A DNA stretch of 23,089 nucleotides, taken from IMG/VR virus record IMGVR_UViG_3300047200_000113, positions 1 through 23,089 of that record; one strand, written 5' to 3'. The position numbers and the translations under genes are program-made. The stretch is from a virus. The notes beneath the pieces were generated by a model. It ran no database searches. It was not told where the DNA came from and saw only the letters and a program-made list of their open reading frames with translations. Below, piece by piece: positions 1 through 10,821 of this stretch. Position 1 is the first letter of the stretch, and every line of letters begins with the position of its first letter.

Positions 1-668
1 CCTATAAGTGAAGATGAAAATGTAACTATATCTGTTCCTAAAACATCAGTTCCCCTAGAAAGTTTTACTTCTTTGGTATCATAATTAATAGAAGATACTC
101 TAACTATTTCATTATTAATTTTTAAACAAGTTCCTATTTTTATATTTTGTAAACTATTAACAAATAAACTACTTTCTGTATAACTAATAACTTTAACTGT
201 TGATCCTACAGAAATTGGAGATTGTATAATATTATTAAGAGTAATTAAACACTTAGAATTTTGTTTAAATGCTTCAAATGAATGTTGTGTTCCTATTCCT
301 AAAGATGTAATATCTACACATTGATTATTTGCTGCATATGATGATCCTAAGGATATTTTAATATTATTTTTATCTACAACTACAGGATAAACTGTACTTG
401 GAAATTGTGTAGTTATTCCTAATGCCCCAGGACTTGATGTAGAAATTCCAATAGGAGTGCTTAATGCATCATAACTATATTTTAATGGTTCGCCAGTTTT
501 AAAAAAATGATTTGGAATATTAATTGTGTCTGAATTTATATTTACAACATTAATACTTTGTGCGTCAAAAGTTTTATAAAAGATTGGATCTCCTTTATGA
601 TTTAATGGAAAAGACTTTCTTCCATAAATTGAAGGCGTATATAATGTACCTATTTCGTTAATCGGCAT
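1..668 (-). CDS. Virion structural protein, partial (3' end outside window)
   Basis: The ORF opens with ATG at 666-668 (MPINEIGTLYTPSIYGRK) and stays open to base 1, so about 222 N-terminal residues are visible and the C-terminus is missing. The sequence is rich in S, T, N, I and G, and contains segments also seen in the giant protein upstream: an NIPNHFFKTGEP stretch resembling HYFQTGDEV-type segments, and GTCLKINNEIVRVSS followed by KLSRGTD, matching the repeated LKIDDEIITYTG...RG module. It starts 16 bases beyond the stop of the giant gene, so it is the next gene of the same virion operon. No Shine-Dalgarno is visible. I infer a baseplate or tail-fibre-associated structural protein from composition, shared modules and position; the exact T4 equivalent is not recognisable. 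Confidence 0.8.
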   Translation of the reverse strand, partial: MPINEIGTLYTPSIYGRKSFPLNHKGDPIFYKTFDAQSINVVNINSDTINIPNHFFKTGEPLKYSYDALSTPIGISTSSPGALGITTQFPSTVYPVVVDKNNIKISLGSSYAANNQCVDITSLGIGTQHSFEAFKQNSKCLITLNNIIQSPISVGSTVKVISYTESSLFVNSLQNIKIGTCLKINNEIVRVSSINYDTKEVKLSRGTDVLGTDIVTFSSSLI

Positions 669-677
669 TTTTATGAA

Positions 678-685
678 TATTTATT
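678..685 (-). promoter_or_regulatory. Possible T4-like late promoter box
   Basis: On the minus strand the octamer AATAAATA fits the NATAAATA late consensus of T4-type cyanophages. It overlaps the stop codon of the giant structural gene. The predicted start of transcription near 672 leaves only about four bases before the ATG at 668. The region is so AT-rich that chance occurrence is plausible. Confidence 0.4.
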
Positions 686-3600
686 ATTGATTTGGAGATA
701 ATAAACTTGATTCATAGAATGTAATTTTATAAGTTGCAGAAGTTACTGGATTAAAATATAATGTATAAGTATTTCCACTAATATTGTAAGTTGTATCAAA
801 ATTTAAATCATTCAAACTAATATTTCCATTTATATCATATACAGTATTATTTACATAGTTTCCAGCATGAACAGAATTGAGTTGTATTATTGATCTTTGT
901 GTACTAATTCCTGTATTCTGCTCAATTTCCATAATATATTTACTATATCCATATATTCCAGAAATTGTAGAAATCCCTATGGATAGAGAACTTGTAGTTA
1001 TTTGAGAACTTACAAATTTAGAAAATGTTTTGGAAAAACTATCATATCCAGCATAAGTATTTGTAAGAAATTTTAAATTGGTTTGTAAAGTAACACCTAT
1101 TCCGACAACCCCAGTATAACTAAATTCTATATTAGATCCATTAGTTGATATGCCAACTGTTCCTAAATTATTTAAAGTATTTTCTGAATATGTGCTTGTA
1201 AATATGTCATTAGAAATATTTACAAATGATACTTCAAATGATCTTTCGATATTATTACCAATAGATGAAATTCCTACAATTAAAGTTCCAGATTTGCAAT
1301 TTGAAATTGGAATTGTATAAAATACTTCAGGAGTTGGACTTCCTGAGGCAGCATAAGTATTGCAAAGTTCTACATTTCTAGTGTATCCAAAGGTTGTGGT
1401 TGCAATTCCAACTGCACTTGGAGCAATTTCTTTAATTGCTCTAATATCTATTGTAACAAATGGATTTGTTGGAGTAAAATATAATATAGATTCATTTACG
1501 TTTAATGGATTTGTAACAACAGAAAAAGATCCAAAAAATCCATTAGAACCTAAATTTATAATATCTGCATAATAAGAATATGAAACTAAATTATAATCAT
1601 TAAGATTTTTTGTAATAAGAAGTTCAAATACTTCTGGATATACAAAATCTCCCAAAAATGATTGTGTTGATGATAGATAAAATTCATATTTTAAAACAGT
1701 AGAATTTACATCAAAAGTGCTATCTACTATAATAGTTGGAACAATTGGTTCTGTAGTAAATAAGTTTGAAATATCATCTATGGATAAAACTCTATTATTG
1801 GTAAATCTTAAACTTTGTCCAAGTTTTAATCTATTAAATTTTAAATACTGTGAATATTCTCCATTTGTATCATCAATATCTAATTCATTAACCAAATCAT
1901 AATCTTTAATAGAATTTACATTGCCATAAGAATCTAAAATAACATTAACTGTTGAAACAGAATCTGTTTTTATAGATTGTGTAGTTCCAATTCCTACAGA
2001 TTCTACACTTAAATCGCTAAATTTCTTATACCCTGCAATATGTGATGTATCAGAAACTGGCGAATCCCAATCAGAAAAAGATTTAGTACTTTTTAATGAA
2101 TATGAAAATTTTTGGTAATAATCATTATCTGATAATTTTTGAATATTAGATGAAAGATATCCTCTATTTTCTTGTCCTCCTATAATTTCAGAAACACTAG
2201 AATCTGAAGTAAATGTTGAATTAAAATTGTCAATTTGTGTTACTTTACCTTGGGATTTAGATGCTGCTCCAGAAATAATATCATTAACTCTAATATTATT
2301 GGAATTTTTAACTTTTATTATATTTGTTATTGGACTATTATTTAAATTATCAATTATTTCAGCATTATTAACATATTCTTTGTTGTAAAAAATATTTTGT
2401 GTTAATACTGCTTTTATTTTTGGAATATATGAATATGGAGTAACATAAGCATTATATGTTGCTGTACTATCATATGATCCTGGATTAGTAGTTAATTCAT
2501 ATTTTACAATAGCAGCATCCTGAGACCCATATGCAGGATCTACAAAAGTTGCCATAACTGGTTGATAATCATAATCTGGACAATTAAATCCATTTCCATT
2601 ACCAATAATTCCTTCTACAAAAATTTCATCTCCAACTGAGATTGGAAGTGGATTAGATGTGCTGAAACCTGATGTGGGTGTTCTTAGTGTTAAGGAAACT
2701 ACATATGGAGTGGTTCCTACTACACTAACATTAATAATTTGGAATCCATTTGTATTGTTTGTTACTACAATTTGATTATCACTAGATTTTAATCCATATC
2801 CAGGATTTATAAGATTGATATCATTTATAGAAGAATTTTTTAAAATGGCAGAAGCAGAAAAATTTGAAATAATTTGATTTTCAGTTAAATTATACAATTC
2901 TATTCTTGGTGCTGTAATGTAATTTTTACCATTAGATAATATGTTTAAAGAATTGACAGTATAATTATCTGTTAATTTTAAAGATGAAAATACTTTTGAT
3001 TCTGGTTTTAATGTTTTATCTGATGGGCATATTAATTGAGTATTATTAACTTTTGTTTGTAAAATTTTACCTATTGTATAACTATTAGCAAATAAATTGC
3101 CACCATTACCAAAAGAACTTCCAATTGATATAATTTGTGGCAATTTCTTATAACTTGATCCCTTAGATAAAATTTCTACATTTACTATTGGACCTTTAAT
3201 TTCTTCTGATAAAACTGAATATGATAAAGTGGATGGGGTAGTGTATAATACTCTTTCTGGTGTTACATTTAAATTAAATGTAAATGTATAATCAGTTGAA
3301 GTATTGATACCTATTTCAGTGTTATATAAACTGTTATTGACATTTAATTGATTATAATTTGATACTGATTTATCTAATATTGTAGAAGATAAATTGTAAA
3401 AAAGATTTCTTGGAGTATATTCACTAATGTTTAAAGTTAATTGAGTTGCAGTTTTAACAACTTCTATTCCATTATTCACATTTCCAAAATATGGATTTTC
3501 AAAGTTTTCATCTGTGTATAAATTGAAAACCTTTCCAGATAAAGTTGCAGAAGATATATCAAAAATTACTTGATCATTAGTATAAACATCAATCTTTGGA

Positions 3601-6600
3601 TTAACTTGTGAATTTATTAATACTCTATTAGTTGAATATGATACTGTAAATGTAGTAGAAATTCCAGAAGTTACATTTAATTTAATTAAATTGCCAGAAC
3701 TCAATCCGTGAGTAGATGCAGTTGATACTGTGCATTCATTTTTGGTTACTGTTCCTACAATTACATTTCTATTAGTAGTAAATTTATGTAAACTACCAGT
3801 ACCAGCTGCTGTATATGTTAAAATTTTATTTGGATTTGAAATATTAGTTTTACTTGTAACAAGACCAACTATATCATTTTCAAGTTTTAATACATATAAT
3901 TCTGAAAGGGAAGATAGGTTGCCATAATTTGATACTATTGTAGAAGTTCCTGAAGTATAATTAACTTTATCTCCTGTATTAAATTTATTATTTGGCAAGT
4001 AAATTCCACCAGTAGGAACATACTTAAAGTATGAAACTCCAATACCAAGAGGATATATTGTTAATGTATTTCCAATTCCAACAGAAGTTCCAATACCAAC
4101 AGATACTGATCTGGTGGAATTAAAATAATAGGATTCATTTTTTATAGAATATGCAGAAGTAATGCCAGAAGAATCAAATGTAAATTTATTTGACAGTAGT
4201 TCAACTACTTCTGTTGTTGTATGTGAAGGATTTCCAGAATCTCTCAAAATATTAATTAAATTATTTTTATAATCTAAACCTATTACTGTTACTATTTCAT
4301 TATTAATTTTTATTTGAGAATCTATATCAAAAGAATTGATAGGTTCATTGACTTGAATTGATGTAACTATTCCAGTTGTTGATGATGGTCCAATATTTGA
4401 AGTTAATCTAGTGGAAATATTAAAGGTTGAAATTTTTCTAAACCCTTCTATTTCTTTAAAGTAAGTAGAAACTCCAGATATGTTTACATAAGAATTGTTT
4501 TTTAAAGAATGGTAAGTTGATGCAATTCCTGTTGTGGTAGTTCCATCAGAAATAAAAGTTACATTTGAAAAATTGGTAGTACTACTAGAAATAGTACTAA
4601 TACCAACACCACCAATTTCTGAAACTTTTGCAATTGCTCCAAAACCAGAAGTTCCTTCATCATCAAATATAACAGAATCATTTACTTGATAATCTAATCC
4701 ACCATCTATAATATTAATTTCATCTACAACGCCAGTAGATGTTTTTTGAACTATTATATCCTTTTCATTTGAATTATTGAAGAATTCAAAGTATTCATAC
4801 TTATAATGATTATCTTCTACTCTATATGGAGAAGTCCATTTAACAATATTAAAATTATTAAAGTTTAATGTTTGATTATTTTTAAGATCAAAATTTTCTT
4901 GTGTTGAAGTATAATTATATTTTGGACCTATTACATAAGGAAATTCTGGTGTATTTGTAGTATCTAAAGTACAAAAATATGCATAAACCCCATTTGGATA
5001 CTCTGGAGTAACGCAAAATCTTCCATTATATTCATCCAAAGTTCCTGAATTATTAAAAACATAATCCTCAACCAAAGTAAAAATACTACCAACTGTATTG
5101 TTATAAGTATATCCACTTCTCATTCTAATTATTGATCCAGTCCCATCTATATTATCAAAAGCATAAGGTCCATAGATTGGACATCCATCATATGCCCATC
5201 CAACAATTGGAGAATGATTTGCTGGTGAATTTGGAATATTTAAAAATTGCCTTAAACTTTGATTTAAGAAATACACTCCATAAGTATTTCCAACATTAGA
5301 ATAATTTTTACCAAAAATTGCACCATCTTCAATATTTGATAATCCATTTTTAATTATATCATTTACTGTCCAAGATTTTAATTTTGCCTTTAAGTTTACA
5401 TTTTTTCCTATTGAAACAATTTGTATTGATGTATTGCTAGAAGCATATCCTACGCCAGCATTTACAATTTTGACTGATGTAATAGACCCCTGAGAAATAA
5501 TAGGTTCAAGTTTTGCTCCAAATCCACTTCCAGTTACAATAAGTTCTAATGAATTAAAATAACCAGAACCAGAGTTTTTAACAACAACTTCATTAATTCT
5601 TCCATCTACCACTAGTGGTTGTAAAGATGCATTAACACCTTCTACTATTTCAATAGTTGGATTTTTTTCATAATTAAGTATATTTTTATTGCCAAAATTA
5701 TCTGTTGAAAGAGTGACAGGATTTTTTTGAATTTTTGCTTCAGTTACTATCCCTTTAACAATAGGAACTATAGTAGCATTATATCCAAGAGTAGATATTC
5801 CAGATACAGAAATTGTACCTAAAATTTCAACTCTAATTGGAGAGTATTCTAGAAAATATGTGGTATAATTGTTTGAAGATGTAAAATCTACATAATTGGC
5901 ATCATTTTTAATATTTGAAAGTTTAAAATTATTACTGTCTACTTTGGACACATAATAAAATGTGCCAGAGGATAATCCTACTATAGTTCCTCCAACAGTA
6001 GTTCCAATGCCAGCAGACCAAGTATAAAGAACTTCTTCGCCAGTAGAAAATCCATGCTCTTGTATAGAAATAATATTATCTTGAATATTGACATCATCAC
6101 TAGTAAATGATAATTTTTTATATTCAAAATCTTTTTCATTTTGAATAATATTTACTTCATCAATTCCTTTTTTTGGAAGAGTAGAGATAAAACTTTGGAA
6201 TCCTCCTCCATAAGTTCTAAGATTAATTAAATTTGTTTGTGATAATGCATTAGATTGATTAAAAGCAAGACTCATAGAAGTTCCTGCACCAATGTTAGAA
6301 ACATAATATACAGAATTGTCTATCAAAAATCCATCTGAGGTAGCAGTTCCAATTCCAATAGCAGTAGTTCCAAGAGTTTTGTATAAAACTGGTTCTCCTA
6401 GTATAAAGTTATGTTTAGAATTAAAAATAAATTTATCTGATACTGTATTGATAACAGTATCTTTAGTTGATGCATTAAATGTAACTTGATTAGTTACATT
6501 TTTCATTTTAACTTCAGTAACTACACTTGTATTATTTCCCCCCAAAACTTTTACTGTTGGAACTTCAATATAATCAAATCCAGGATCAGTTATAGATAAA

Positions 6601-8945
6601 TCAATTATACTTCCTTTTAGTTGGGGAATGATTTTAGTATTTGGATATTCTACATCTTCATAGATTACTTTAAATTGGGGAGGATTATTTAAATTGTAAT
6701 TTGATCCAGAATTTAATACATCTATAGAATCTATTCCTCCATAATAAATTTTATCAAAAGATTTATAATTTTTTAATTCTATTCCATTAACAAATACTGC
6801 AATATTTCCTGGTTGTGTTTCTTCTTTAATATTTGATATTAAATTATTTTTTGGAAATTTTTTAAATAATTTATTGGAACCAAAACTTTGATTATATTGA
6901 GAATTTGGAACCAAGTTAACATTAGAAATTCTTCCAATTTCTATATTATTTTCGTCAAATTCTACAAATGTAATATATAATGAATTTTCAAGATCACTTC
7001 TAGATTGAGATAAATTAATTTGAAAATTGTTAGACCTATTAACATAATATGAAATACCAGTTTGAATTCCAATTACATTTTCAAATCCAGAAGTTTCTGT
7101 ATAACTACTTACAGTAACTTCATCACCAGTTTGGAAATAATGATTACCTTGAGAAGTATCTAATGAAGTATAATTACTTGAATTTAAAGTAAATGCTGCT
7201 TCAAAATTTAAAGGATTTATTTGATATTCTGGAAACCCATTAGAAGTTAAATAATAACTATCTGTATCTACATAAGAATCTTGAATATTAGCAGTCAAAT
7301 CTAAGTAAGGTGATTTTTTAACATACCTTCTGAATAAAATATTTTTACCTAAAAGATTGTTTAAATCTCCATAAGATTGGGAAATTGCTAAAATAGGGAC
7401 AGAAAATTCTTTTGCAGATGAAACACTAACTGAAAGATTGGATGCAATTAATACTTCTTCATTTTCAATGTATAAATCAACTGTATCACCAGTTTTTAAA
7501 TAATGGGGATATTTACATAATACAGAACCATTACTGATTGCAAATCCTTCTTGTTGATTATTTCTAATTTCTGTAGTTAATGAATTGACTGCAAATCCAG
7601 AAGAAATGCTAATAGGAATATTGTATATTAATGAACTTAAAAATACAGAATCTTCTGTTGATCCTAATTGAGATATTTGAATTGGATCTTGGTCATATGC
7701 ATATAAAACATCAGAACTTTCTAATTTTGATAAAACATTACACAATTTAAATTTAACTATATTAGTGGTATCACCACTTTCATAAGCATAAAGATAATGA
7801 TCTGAAAATACTTTTGTTTTTCTGCCAATAGTAGATGTAATTCCAGTACAATCTAAAAATTGATTATTTGTTTTATTTGTATAAGTAACAGTTAACCCAT
7901 CAATTTCCAAAGTTCCAGTATTGCCAAATCCTACTGTAGAATCAACTGTAAGGACTGTTGCACCTGCTTGGGTATCTTCTATCACAAATGTCTTTGGAGT
8001 TGCTACAAAGGTCCCCTCTATGCTTCCTTTGGGGTTTAAATTGTTTGAGTATCCAGAAAAAATTTGTAACTTATAAAAAGTTTCACCTTCAAATATAAAT
8101 GTTTCTACATCATAGATTGACCCATTTGCATTATCTATGTTATACTGTGAGAAACTATCTTGATATAATGTCTGTCCTTTAGTTTTTGTTGGGTCTCCAC
8201 TAACCAACTCACATATAAAAGATTCTACAATTCTCCATTTATCATCTGATGGAGTAAAGCAATAATCATCAGGTTTAATTATCTTTACATCTTCTGCATA
8301 TAAAACTTTAAAAAGAATTTTAAATGCTTCATCAGTACCTTTTGTTTGGTAAAAAGTTTTTGCCTTACTGATAAAGTTTTGTGGATTAATTTGTGAAGCA
8401 AAATCAAGTTCTTCAAATCCTGGTGTAAATTGATACTTTACTTTTCTAAAAAATTCTTTAAGGAAAAGATTACTTAAATTTTGAACAGTAGATTGTGTAG
8501 TATGTTCTGATGCTTCTGTTTGGGAAAATGTTAAAAATTCTGGATTATTTTCTTGTGTTAATGATGATGTTCCACTAAATCCACGAACACATCCAGTAAA
8601 AGAAGTGCTGGTAATTCCAGTATAAGTGATAATTTCATCATCAATTTTTAAAAGACCATATTGATTTGGCCATCCAGAAGTAGAACTTACATTAATAACA
8701 TCATCAAAAAATTCTACTGCTGATGATAAAGTAGTTTCTTCAATTAAATTTGTATTATCAAAACTATCTACATTTTTATATTCAATTAAGTTTTCTGCCA
8801 GATCTATATTAGAACCTTGAAATTCTTGAGAAATATAGTACTGTTTAAAAAATTCTACAAAGTTTGGGTTATCCGAAAGAATAAACTCTGGAATTTGATT
8901 TTGAATTACATCACTAATTTTAACTACTTTCTTTTCTTGATTCAT
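684..8945 (-). CDS. Giant virion structural protein with YHYH domain, 2753 aa
   Basis: This 2753-residue protein follows gp6 with one base between the gp6 stop and its ATG, the place where T4 has wedge gene 7 (gp7 is about 1030 residues). The N-terminus (IPEFILSDNPNFVEFFKQYY) is of a type seen in cyanophage structural proteins. A YHYH-type domain lies at about residues 1240-1335, with HSPIVGWAYDGCPIYGPYAF beginning at His1244 and RFCVTPEYPNGVYAYF near 1315. Modules of the form LKIDDEIITYTG...RG occur near residue 100, near 340 and again near 1520. About eight degenerate copies of G-I-x-x-V-x-I-x-x-x-G-x-x-Y are scattered between about 735 and 2050. No signal peptide or membrane segment is evident. 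I infer a baseplate or peripheral tail protein; homology to gp7 specifically is not demonstrated. Confidence 0.88.
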   Translation of the reverse strand: MNQEKKVVKISDVIQNQIPEFILSDNPNFVEFFKQYYISQEFQGSNIDLAENLIEYKNVDSFDNTNLIEETTLSSAVEFFDDVINVSSTSGWPNQYGLLKIDDEIITYTGITSTSFTGCVRGFSGTSSLTQENNPEFLTFSQTEASEHTTQSTVQNLSNLFLKEFFRKVKYQFTPGFEELDFASQINPQNFISKAKTFYQTKGTDEAFKILFKVLYAEDVKIIKPDDYCFTPSDDKWRIVESFICELVSGDPTKTKGQTLYQDSFSQYNIDNANGSIYDVETFIFEGETFYKLQIFSGYSNNLNPKGSIEGTFVATPKTFVIEDTQAGATVLTVDSTVGFGNTGTLEIDGLTVTYTNKTNNQFLDCTGITSTIGRKTKVFSDHYLYAYESGDTTNIVKFKLCNVLSKLESSDVLYAYDQDPIQISQLGSTEDSVFLSSLIYNIPISISSGFAVNSLTTEIRNNQQEGFAISNGSVLCKYPHYLKTGDTVDLYIENEEVLIASNLSVSVSSAKEFSVPILAISQSYGDLNNLLGKNILFRRYVKKSPYLDLTANIQDSYVDTDSYYLTSNGFPEYQINPLNFEAAFTLNSSNYTSLDTSQGNHYFQTGDEVTVSSYTETSGFENVIGIQTGISYYVNRSNNFQINLSQSRSDLENSLYITFVEFDENNIEIGRISNVNLVPNSQYNQSFGSNKLFKKFPKNNLISNIKEETQPGNIAVFVNGIELKNYKSFDKIYYGGIDSIDVLNSGSNYNLNNPPQFKVIYEDVEYPNTKIIPQLKGSIIDLSITDPGFDYIEVPTVKVLGGNNTSVVTEVKMKNVTNQVTFNASTKDTVINTVSDKFIFNSKHNFILGEPVLYKTLGTTAIGIGTATSDGFLIDNSVYYVSNIGAGTSMSLAFNQSNALSQTNLINLRTYGGGFQSFISTLPKKGIDEVNIIQNEKDFEYKKLSFTSDDVNIQDNIISIQEHGFSTGEEVLYTWSAGIGTTVGGTIVGLSSGTFYYVSKVDSNNFKLSNIKNDANYVDFTSSNNYTTYFLEYSPIRVEILGTISVSGISTLGYNATIVPIVKGIVTEAKIQKNPVTLSTDNFGNKNILNYEKNPTIEIVEGVNASLQPLVVDGRINEVVVKNSGSGYFNSLELIVTGSGFGAKLEPIISQGSITSVKIVNAGVGYASSNTSIQIVSIGKNVNLKAKLKSWTVNDIIKNGLSNIEDGAIFGKNYSNVGNTYGVYFLNQSLRQFLNIPNSPANHSPIVGWAYDGCPIYGPYAFDNIDGTGSIIRMRSGYTYNNTVGSIFTLVEDYVFNNSGTLDEYNGRFCVTPEYPNGVYAYFCTLDTTNTPEFPYVIGPKYNYTSTQENFDLKNNQTLNFNNFNIVKWTSPYRVEDNHYKYEYFEFFNNSNEKDIIVQKTSTGVVDEINIIDGGLDYQVNDSVIFDDEGTSGFGAIAKVSEIGGVGISTISSSTTNFSNVTFISDGTTTTGIASTYHSLKNNSYVNISGVSTYFKEIEGFRKISTFNISTRLTSNIGPSSTTGIVTSIQVNEPINSFDIDSQIKINNEIVTVIGLDYKNNLINILRDSGNPSHTTTEVVELLSNKFTFDSSGITSAYSIKNESYYFNSTRSVSVGIGTSVGIGNTLTIYPLGIGVSYFKYVPTGGIYLPNNKFNTGDKVNYTSGTSTIVSNYGNLSSLSELYVLKLENDIVGLVTSKTNISNPNKILTYTAAGTGSLHKFTTNRNVIVGTVTKNECTVSTASTHGLSSGNLIKLNVTSGISTTFTVSYSTNRVLINSQVNPKIDVYTNDQVIFDISSATLSGKVFNLYTDENFENPYFGNVNNGIEVVKTATQLTLNISEYTPRNLFYNLSSTILDKSVSNYNQLNVNNSLYNTEIGINTSTDYTFTFNLNVTPERVLYTTPSTLSYSVLSEEIKGPIVNVEILSKGSSYKKLPQIISIGSSFGNGGNLFANSYTIGKILQTKVNNTQLICPSDKTLKPESKVFSSLKLTDNYTVNSLNILSNGKNYITAPRIELYNLTENQIISNFSASAILKNSSINDINLINPGYGLKSSDNQIVVTNNTNGFQIINVSVVGTTPYVVSLTLRTPTSGFSTSNPLPISVGDEIFVEGIIGNGNGFNCPDYDYQPVMATFVDPAYGSQDAAIVKYELTTNPGSYDSTATYNAYVTPYSYIPKIKAVLTQNIFYNKEYVNNAEIIDNLNNSPITNIIKVKNSNNIRVNDIISGAASKSQGKVTQIDNFNSTFTSDSSVSEIIGGQENRGYLSSNIQKLSDNDYYQKFSYSLKSTKSFSDWDSPVSDTSHIAGYKKFSDLSVESVGIGTTQSIKTDSVSTVNVILDSYGNVNSIKDYDLVNELDIDDTNGEYSQYLKFNRLKLGQSLRFTNNRVLSIDDISNLFTTEPIVPTIIVDSTFDVNSTVLKYEFYLSSTQSFLGDFVYPEVFELLITKNLNDYNLVSYSYYADIINLGSNGFFGSFSVVTNPLNVNESILYFTPTNPFVTIDIRAIKEIAPSAVGIATTTFGYTRNVELCNTYAASGSPTPEVFYTIPISNCKSGTLIVGISSIGNNIERSFEVSFVNISNDIFTSTYSENTLNNLGTVGISTNGSNIEFSYTGVVGIGVTLQTNLKFLTNTYAGYDSFSKTFSKFVSSQITTSSLSIGISTISGIYGYSKYIMEIEQNTGISTQRSIIQLNSVHAGNYVNNTVYDINGNISLNDLNFDTTYNISGNTYTLYFNPVTSATYKITFYESSLLSPNQ

Positions 8946-8946
8946 C

Positions 8947-10821
8947 TTAATTTCTTATTTTGGTTCCTGACAGGTAACTTGACTCTGGACTAAACATACT
9001 ACCAGAAGAATTTTCACCAGAAGATACAATATCTTTTTCTGGCGCAATCATACTATTTCCAATATCCAATTTAAGGTAAATTGATTTTTTAGCAACAATA
9101 TCATTTGAATATGGAGTTGCTTCAACCTCAATAATATTATTTGGTTTTAATGTTGAAGATACATTTATATTATCTATATTCAAAATTCCATTGACATAAT
9201 CAATTGTTCCTATATTATTTGATTGTACAGTAACCACATCACCTTTTATTGAAAATAAGAATAATTTGCCAGTAGACATATCTGAATTTGGAATATCTGA
9301 AATATAAACTATATCAGAAACCCCATTAACATAGAATCCAGAAGAACGAATATTATATCCTTCTGAATCTATATGGAATCTATTTTCAAAACAAACATAA
9401 TAATTTGTAGGTGTATTTAAAATTGTTCCTATATTTCTTCTAATTTTAACTTTTGTAATGTTAGATGTAATTGCTGTATTGGTAGCATCAATAATTCTTA
9501 ATGCTTTACTGTATTTAAATCTTCCTCCAAACTTGTTTAAGTCTGTTGAGTTAGCATAAGAAGTTAAAGAACTAGTAACTTGAGTAGTTAAACTACTTAC
9601 TGAACCAATAAAACTTGCATTATAATAGAATGTGGTGTCTAATTCTACATAAAGAACATTAATATCTACAAATTCTGGTTTAATTCCTGCTACTGAATAC
9701 TTTTTAAGGGAGTTTAAGATAGAATCTTTTGTTGCTTGGGACAAATAATCTGAATTTTTTGGTTTTGCAGCAATAAAAACCTTTCCATATTGTGGTGGAG
9801 TTAGTTCTTCGCCCCCATATGCAGTAACTGATTCAATATTTGGGTAGATTGAAGGTAAAAGTGCCTCATAATCTCCTGCAGTAACTGCTCTATTCTGTGC
9901 TGCATACAATCTTGGGGCATAATATCTTACTGATTCTGTACTTTGAATGATATCTCCATTCTGAGAAGAAGTATTAGTAACAATAACACCAACAGTTGCA
10001 CTAATTATTGCATCTGTATTGTCTTTAATTGATCCAGAGAATGTAAAATTAGATGCTCCATTACCTGCTGGACCATTAGTAACAATATAAGAAGCATCAA
10101 TTCTATTGGTATTGCTTAATTTTTTACCAAAAATACCATCGCCAAAGAAAAGTTCATACTTTTCATCAGAAACTTCTTGAATTAAGAAGATTTGTGATGT
10201 AGAATTGATACCTACAATATTATCTACTACATTATATTGCTCAATAGTTCCTCCATCATTTACATTTACCCTAATTGTAGATGTATCTACATAAGGATTT
10301 GGAATGATATACTTTTGATTTGGTTGTGATGTATCTACTGTAAAGGTTTTTGTAAGATATGTTCCTTCATAAATGTCTATATCTGAAAAAATTGCTTCTT
10401 GATTAGAAACTCCAACAGTGATGTCTTCTGGGATAGAAAAGATATAACTGGTATTATCTAAGTTGCCTGTACATACCACTCCTGCCTTCAAGGTGGCAGT
10501 TTTAACTTGTGAGTTGATATTGGTAACTATGAATGAAATGTTTGCCTTTGCTGCCCTTCTAGACAGGGGTACAAACCCTATGTTCCTTGCCAGTGATACT
10601 ACATTCTCTCTAATGGTAGCACTATCAAGGAATGCCTCATTTGCCACCATATTGGTGTTGTAGGCAGTCAGATAACTATTGTATGCAAGTACATCAATCA
10701 GAATAGAAAAGTTAGAACCCTCGAAATCAAAATCCGTAAAGGTTGAATTTGCCCTTAGGTAATCTTTAATGGATGCTCTAATCTGATCAAAATCTAGATT
10801 AGTAAAATCTGTAAATGCCAT
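8947..10821 (-). CDS. 6: Baseplate wedge subunit gp6 (Baseplate J-like)
   Basis: This 624-residue protein matches T4 gp6 (about 660 residues) in size, gene order and character. The N-terminus (MAFTDFTNLDFDQIRASIKD) and the segment ILIDVLAYNSYLTAYNTNMV followed by NEAFLDSATIRENVVSLARN are typical of gp6/Baseplate J-like proteins, which form the ring linking baseplate wedges. Its ATG shares one base with the gp25 stop (TAATG), and its stop is one base from the giant gene's ATG, so translation is probably coupled along 25-6-giant. The central part (GGEELTPPQYGKVFIAAKP, about residues 340-360) also fits the Baseplate J fold. Composition becomes noticeably more AT-rich towards the 3' end. Confidence 0.95.
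   Translation of the reverse strand: MAFTDFTNLDFDQIRASIKDYLRANSTFTDFDFEGSNFSILIDVLAYNSYLTAYNTNMVANEAFLDSATIRENVVSLARNIGFVPLSRRAAKANISFIVTNINSQVKTATLKAGVVCTGNLDNTSYIFSIPEDITVGVSNQEAIFSDIDIYEGTYLTKTFTVDTSQPNQKYIIPNPYVDTSTIRVNVNDGGTIEQYNVVDNIVGINSTSQIFLIQEVSDEKYELFFGDGIFGKKLSNTNRIDASYIVTNGPAGNGASNFTFSGSIKDNTDAIISATVGVIVTNTSSQNGDIIQSTESVRYYAPRLYAAQNRAVTAGDYEALLPSIYPNIESVTAYGGEELTPPQYGKVFIAAKPKNSDYLSQATKDSILNSLKKYSVAGIKPEFVDINVLYVELDTTFYYNASFIGSVSSLTTQVTSSLTSYANSTDLNKFGGRFKYSKALRIIDATNTAITSNITKVKIRRNIGTILNTPTNYYVCFENRFHIDSEGYNIRSSGFYVNGVSDIVYISDIPNSDMSTGKLFLFSIKGDVVTVQSNNIGTIDYVNGILNIDNINVSSTLKPNNIIEVEATPYSNDIVAKKSIYLKLDIGNSMIAPEKDIVSSGENSSGSMFSPESSYLSGTKIRN

Noticed and set aside
1360-4000. Plus-strand ORFs of 60-70 codons opposite the giant gene
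   Set aside because: They lie wholly inside a 2753-codon gene on the other strand, have no ribosome site and show low-complexity content expected from its antisense.
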